From: Caldilineaceae bacterium
GTDB taxonomy: Bacteria > Chloroflexota > Anaerolineae > Caldilineales > Caldilineaceae
DNA length: 64,000 bases
NCBI GenBank assembly: GCA_958295845.1
Contig: OY282376.1
Location: 4,911,022-4,975,021, forward strand
Direction of reading: 5' to 3'
The translations under genes and the position numbers were made by a program. Under the pieces are notes generated by a model, which saw only the letters and a program-made list of their open reading frames with translations, searched no databases and was not told the origin of the DNA. Shown here piece by piece: positions 61,593 to 64,000 of the stretch. The number at the start of each line of letters is the position of its first letter. Within the stretch, counting starts at the first letter, position 1.

Positions 61593-61650
61593 GGCCGTTG
61601 CGGGGGCGTAGCCCCTGCACAGGGGAGGACCGAAGGCCCGAACGCCCAAA
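61593..61650 (+). repeat. Cloverleaf-type element, partial copy
   Basis: Only the structured half is present: GCCGTTGCGGGGGCGTAGCC to CCGAAGGCCCGAACGCCC, with both hairpins conserved. A piece of the 5531 repeat follows inverted near 61730. Confidence 0.75.
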
Positions 61651-62036
61651 TGCGAGGAGAGAGTGAAGAGGAGAGCGGAGGGATTGAAACCGATTGGTCT
61701 GCCGGAGCTTGGTTGCAGTTAGAGGTATACGAGAGTTCTTCCCCATTTTGGGATGCACCCATAAGAATCCCCGACTGTACCTCGAAAATAGAATGTGGTA
61801 CACTGCGTAACCTACCGGTAGTGCGTCCGGTTTTTCGAGCGCCGTTTTCATGTACATGGTAGCCGCCACATAGAATACGCCCATGGCAACCAAACGGTTA
61901 GAATTTTCGAGGCACTGAAGCACGGAGTTCCCGTGAGAGGGGAAACAGACCAAAAGTTCAATACAGCTCCTAGACCATTTCCCCGTCTCTGCGCACGTGC
62001 GATTCTGAGCCGCAGACTTGTCGGCGACTTAGCGCA

Positions 62037-62196
62037 ACAACGACTTAAACGAAACAGCGACCTAAACGAAACAACGACCTAAACGAAACAACGACCTAAA
62101 CGAAACAACGACCTAAACGAAACAACGACCTAAACGAAACAGCGACCTAAACGAAACAGCGACCTAAACGAAACAGCGACCTAAACGAAACAACGA
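62037..62196. repeat. 17-bp tandem array directly upstream of hicB
   Basis: About nine units of AACGACCTAAACGAAAC with A/G variation at one position (AACAGCGACC). The array ends 16 bases before the hicB ATG, so its promoter or operator region is made of repeats. Confidence 0.95.
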
Positions 62197-62212
62197 CAAG
62201 GAAGTGAACGGT

Positions 62213-62524
62213 ATGAAAACAATGATGTGGAAGCTTGACTGCTCCATATGGAGGGAGGGTGACTGGTATGTATCTGAATGCAAGGATTTAGAAGTAGCTA
62301 GTCAAGGAGAATCCTTGCAGGAGGCGCAAGACAACCTAAAGGAAGCAATTCAACTGTTTCTTGACGCTGCTTCCTTTTCAGAAGTAATGAGCTATCTTGT
62401 CCGGGTCGAACTCGACACTTCAGTTACACCTCTTGAAACTCAATTACACCTTGAGGTTCAGTTTCCTCCCATCGGTCAAGAGTCCCATCAGACATCTGGT
62501 GAGGTCACTCTTGCTTATGCCTAG
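62213..62524 (+). CDS. hicB: HicB-type antitoxin
   Basis: A 103-aa antitoxin of the HicB family, partly degraded RNase-H-like fold. It shows WREGDWYVSECKDLEVASQG then ESLQEAQDNLKEAIQLFLDA, the classical pattern (YVAxCxDLxVASQGxTxxEAxxNLxEA). The ATG at 62213 after AAGGAAG is chosen over GTG at 62204. It precedes the toxin (the reverse of many hicAB operons) and overlaps it by eight bases. A C-terminal DNA-binding domain is absent, so regulation may depend on the complex. The repeat array directly upstream may serve as its operator. Confidence 0.88.
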   Translation: MKTMMWKLDCSIWREGDWYVSECKDLEVASQGESLQEAQDNLKEAIQLFLDAASFSEVMSYLVRVELDTSVTPLETQLHLEVQFPPIGQESHQTSGEVTLAYA

Positions 62525-62756
62525 ATTGAGTCCTATTTCGTCACGAAGAGTTATCAGGATTCTTATGGAACACGGGTTTGAAAAAGACAGGCAATCAGGA
62601 AGTCACATTGCAATGAAAGCCCACACGTTCGATGAATCCGGTCAATCGACTACCAGAACGGTGGTTGTACCCCAAAAGAAGGAAATCCCTGTTGGGACAC
62701 TCAGAAGCATCATCAAACATTCTGGGTTAGATCGGGGACTCTTCGTACAAACGTAA
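62517..62756 (+). CDS. hicA: HicA-type mRNA interferase toxin
   Basis: A 79-aa toxin with the double-stranded-RNA-binding-like HicA fold. The core is LMEHGFEKDRQSGSHIAMKA with the catalytic His in GSH (near residue 29), and the end PVGTLRSIIKHSGLDRGLF is typical. The frame opens upstream, but the ATG at 62517 gives the normal N-terminus PRLSPISSRRVIRILM. It overlaps hicB and is followed by a strong terminator, so the pair is a compact unit and looks intact. Confidence 0.88.
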   Translation: MPRLSPISSRRVIRILMEHGFEKDRQSGSHIAMKAHTFDESGQSTTRTVVVPQKKEIPVGTLRSIIKHSGLDRGLFVQT

Positions 62757-62773
62757 CCAAGTACAGCTGTACT

Positions 62774-62807
62774 TAGCCCGCTGGCAGCATTGCCGGCGGG
62801 CTTTTTT
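62774..62807 (+). terminator. Rho-independent terminator of the hicBA operon
   Basis: AGCCCGCTGGCA pairs with TGCCGGCGGGCT (one mismatch) around GCAT, then six T on the + strand. Confidence 0.92.
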
Positions 62808-62838
62808 GTTTCCCGGCCGTCGGATTCATGTGCTGAAC

Positions 62839-63117
62839 CATGAGCTTGGCTCCGAAAGCTGGACCACGAGCTAAGGTGGATAATGGAGTAATACACCAAG
62901 CCTGTGAAGGGGCAGTTCGATGGTCAAGAAACGACGGCAACACTCGGCGGCCTTTAAGTTTCGGGTTGGACTGAAGGCGCTTGAAGGCAGCAAGACGATA
63001 CGCCAATTATTCAGTGAACACAAGATTCATGTCAACCTGATACGGGCCTGGAAACGGCAACTGCTGGAAGACGGGCACAGAGTCTACATTTCGAACGGCG
63101 CTATGCGCCCTGTTTAG
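62839..63117 (+). mobile_element. IS3-family remnant (end plus truncated orfA)
   Basis: Begins with an IS3/IS150-like end (TGAGCTTGGCTCCGAAAGCT then GGACCACG) and continues into a 65-residue transposase OrfA start at 62920: KKRRQHSAAFKFRVGLKALE, GSKTIRQLFSEHKIH and NLIRAWKRQLLEDG, an HTH_Tnp_1-type helix-turn-helix. Homology stops at VYISNGAMRPV; orfB and the right end are missing. A matching end lies at 11387. Confidence 0.8.
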
Positions 63118-63221
63118 CCCTAAACGCATCCGCCTGGACGAACCTTTTCATCCATTTCGTAGTCTGATGATTGGGAGGTTATATGCCAAAGTGTCATCGG
63201 GGGTTTGACGCCGTGACTCCT

Positions 63222-63965
63222 TTAGTTGGTGTTGTGTTCCTGCTCTTCGGCAGTATAGATTTCGTCTGCTATCCTAAGAAATTCTTGGTTCTTATCGAAC
63301 TTTTGTTCTGCCCAATGGTAGACTGAACCGACGTAATCTGGAAGTTCCTTGGCTTTTTCAGAAAAGAAGTCTATATCTAACCACCAGTAATTGCTAGGCA
63401 ACTCCATGTATTTGTTCTGAGCAGCCTCTAACTCATTGCATGTTTGGGCGTTTTCTATCATTGTCCAAACAGGTTCTTGTACTCTCCACGTATCGCCCTC
63501 TCGCTTTTGTTGTCCAGCAAGTATTTCTTTTGTCTTCTGATTGGTGTGCCGATGTTTTCTGGAATTACATGATCGGCAAAGTAACTGGAGGTTTTCTGGT
63601 TCACTAGGGCCGTCAGGGTCGATGTGGTCTAAAGTAGCGTTTCTGCCACTCACCTTTTCATGGCAATGCCTACACTGTCCGCCATCTCGTTCGATTATGT
63701 AGCTTCTGTGTTTCTTAGTGTAGTACAGTCGCTTCTGTTTAGCTGCGTCTACCGCTCTTAATTCAGCCTTCAGGGGATGCCCTTCGGGAATCATAGTGGT
63801 GTAACGAAAGGTCTTGTACAACAAAGCCTTGCGGGCACTCGATTCAGTCATTACTTCCTTTAGTGCCGTTATAGCCGCAGCCAGGTCGTCGGTTTCATAC
63901 AAGATGGTACGAGCGTTCAACACTGGTTCTTTGAACTCTTTGAGGTTTTTGGGTACGCCGGGCAT
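63222..63965 (-). CDS. HNH endonuclease domain protein
   Basis: A 247-aa protein with a central HNH nuclease: RDGGQCRHCHEKVSGRNATL then DHIDPDGPSEPENLQLLCRS and CNSRKHRH (residues ~90-140). The two CxxC pairs bind structural zinc, and the Asp-His of LDHIDP plus the Asn are catalytic. Flanking segments are helical and charged (an N-terminal TALKEVMTESSARKALL) and unlike phage HNH proteins I know. The ATG at 63965 follows GGAGG. It lies next to an IS3 remnant at the window edge; a role in defence or a mobile element is possible. Confidence 0.85.
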   Translation of the reverse strand: MPGVPKNLKEFKEPVLNARTILYETDDLAAAITALKEVMTESSARKALLYKTFRYTTMIPEGHPLKAELRAVDAAKQKRLYYTKKHRSYIIERDGGQCRHCHEKVSGRNATLDHIDPDGPSEPENLQLLCRSCNSRKHRHTNQKTKEILAGQQKREGDTWRVQEPVWTMIENAQTCNELEAAQNKYMELPSNYWWLDIDFFSEKAKELPDYVGSVYHWAEQKFDKNQEFLRIADEIYTAEEQEHNTN

Positions 63966-64000
63966 TGCGCTAATCCTCCATGTTGTTCAAAAGGGCAATG

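Noticed and set aside
61483-61953. 156-residue open frame on the minus strand
   Set aside because: It crosses the partial cloverleaf element and a dispersed repeat, with no recognisable domain.

Overview
The window is GC-rich bacterial DNA that most resembles Chloroflexota, probably the Caldilinea/Anaerolinea side. This is inferred from gene content: clustered phytanoyl-CoA dioxygenases beside a sugar-type ABC permease, a NuoC-NuoD fusion, a NuoI-like protein with a long charged tail, a Ycf45-like R3H ATPase next to thymidylate kinase, a YfhO/glycosyltransferase giant, and Pro/Thr-rich SH3-containing surface proteins. No rRNA or tRNA gene was found to test this.

Layout. 1-5.4 kb: end of an ABC permease, three phytanoyl-CoA dioxygenase-like genes, and two convergent Gfo/Idh/MocA oxidoreductases. 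5.4-11 kb: repeats and a toxin-antitoxin graveyard (one complete HigBA-type pair, three antitoxins without a working toxin, a 28-codon scrap of a PIN toxin) around a DUF6807 gene whose 3' end is duplicated. 11-19.3 kb: a defence operon of a PLD-SNF2 helicase, an Eco57I/PglX-like DNA methyltransferase and a DUF3644 protein, with a small restriction-associated gene downstream. 19.3-22.6 kb: three nested tandem-repeat systems ending at a truncated DUF1016 nuclease gene. 22.8-32 kb: core metabolism behind a good sigma-70 promoter (nuoB, nuoCD, nuoI-like), a UPF0173 hydrolase, a small Cys-rich protein, an FAD oxidoreductase, an Mrp ATPase and an iron-type binding lipoprotein. 32-49.4 kb: housekeeping and membrane genes (sucrase/ferredoxin-like, MFS, Fe-S oxidoreductase, rhomboid, gmk, FmdB-type zinc ribbon, c-di-AMP receptor, YfhO-GT giant, tmk, R3H ATPase, GNAT). 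49.4-64 kb: an accessory region with dispersed and G-rich repeats, gene remnants, a direct-repeat-flanked two-gene cassette with a DUF4365 nuclease-like protein, two membrane-anchored SH3 enzymes (an HNH-type nuclease and an HExxH peptidase), a HicBA pair, an IS3 remnant and an HNH endonuclease.

Repeats dominate the intergenic space. Heptanucleotide tracts (CAGTGGT)n and AGTTTTT-type tracts lie between many genes. A dispersed element of about 120 bp can fold as a cloverleaf and shows a compensatory base change between copies. Other families include a 70-bp GGGGCAGGC hairpin array, a 161-bp tandem triplication and a 17-bp array just before hicB. The best candidates for poorly described biology are the PLD-helicase/methyltransferase/DUF3644 operon, the DUF4365 two-gene cassette, the cloverleaf element, and the repeat complex at 19.7-22.2 kb.
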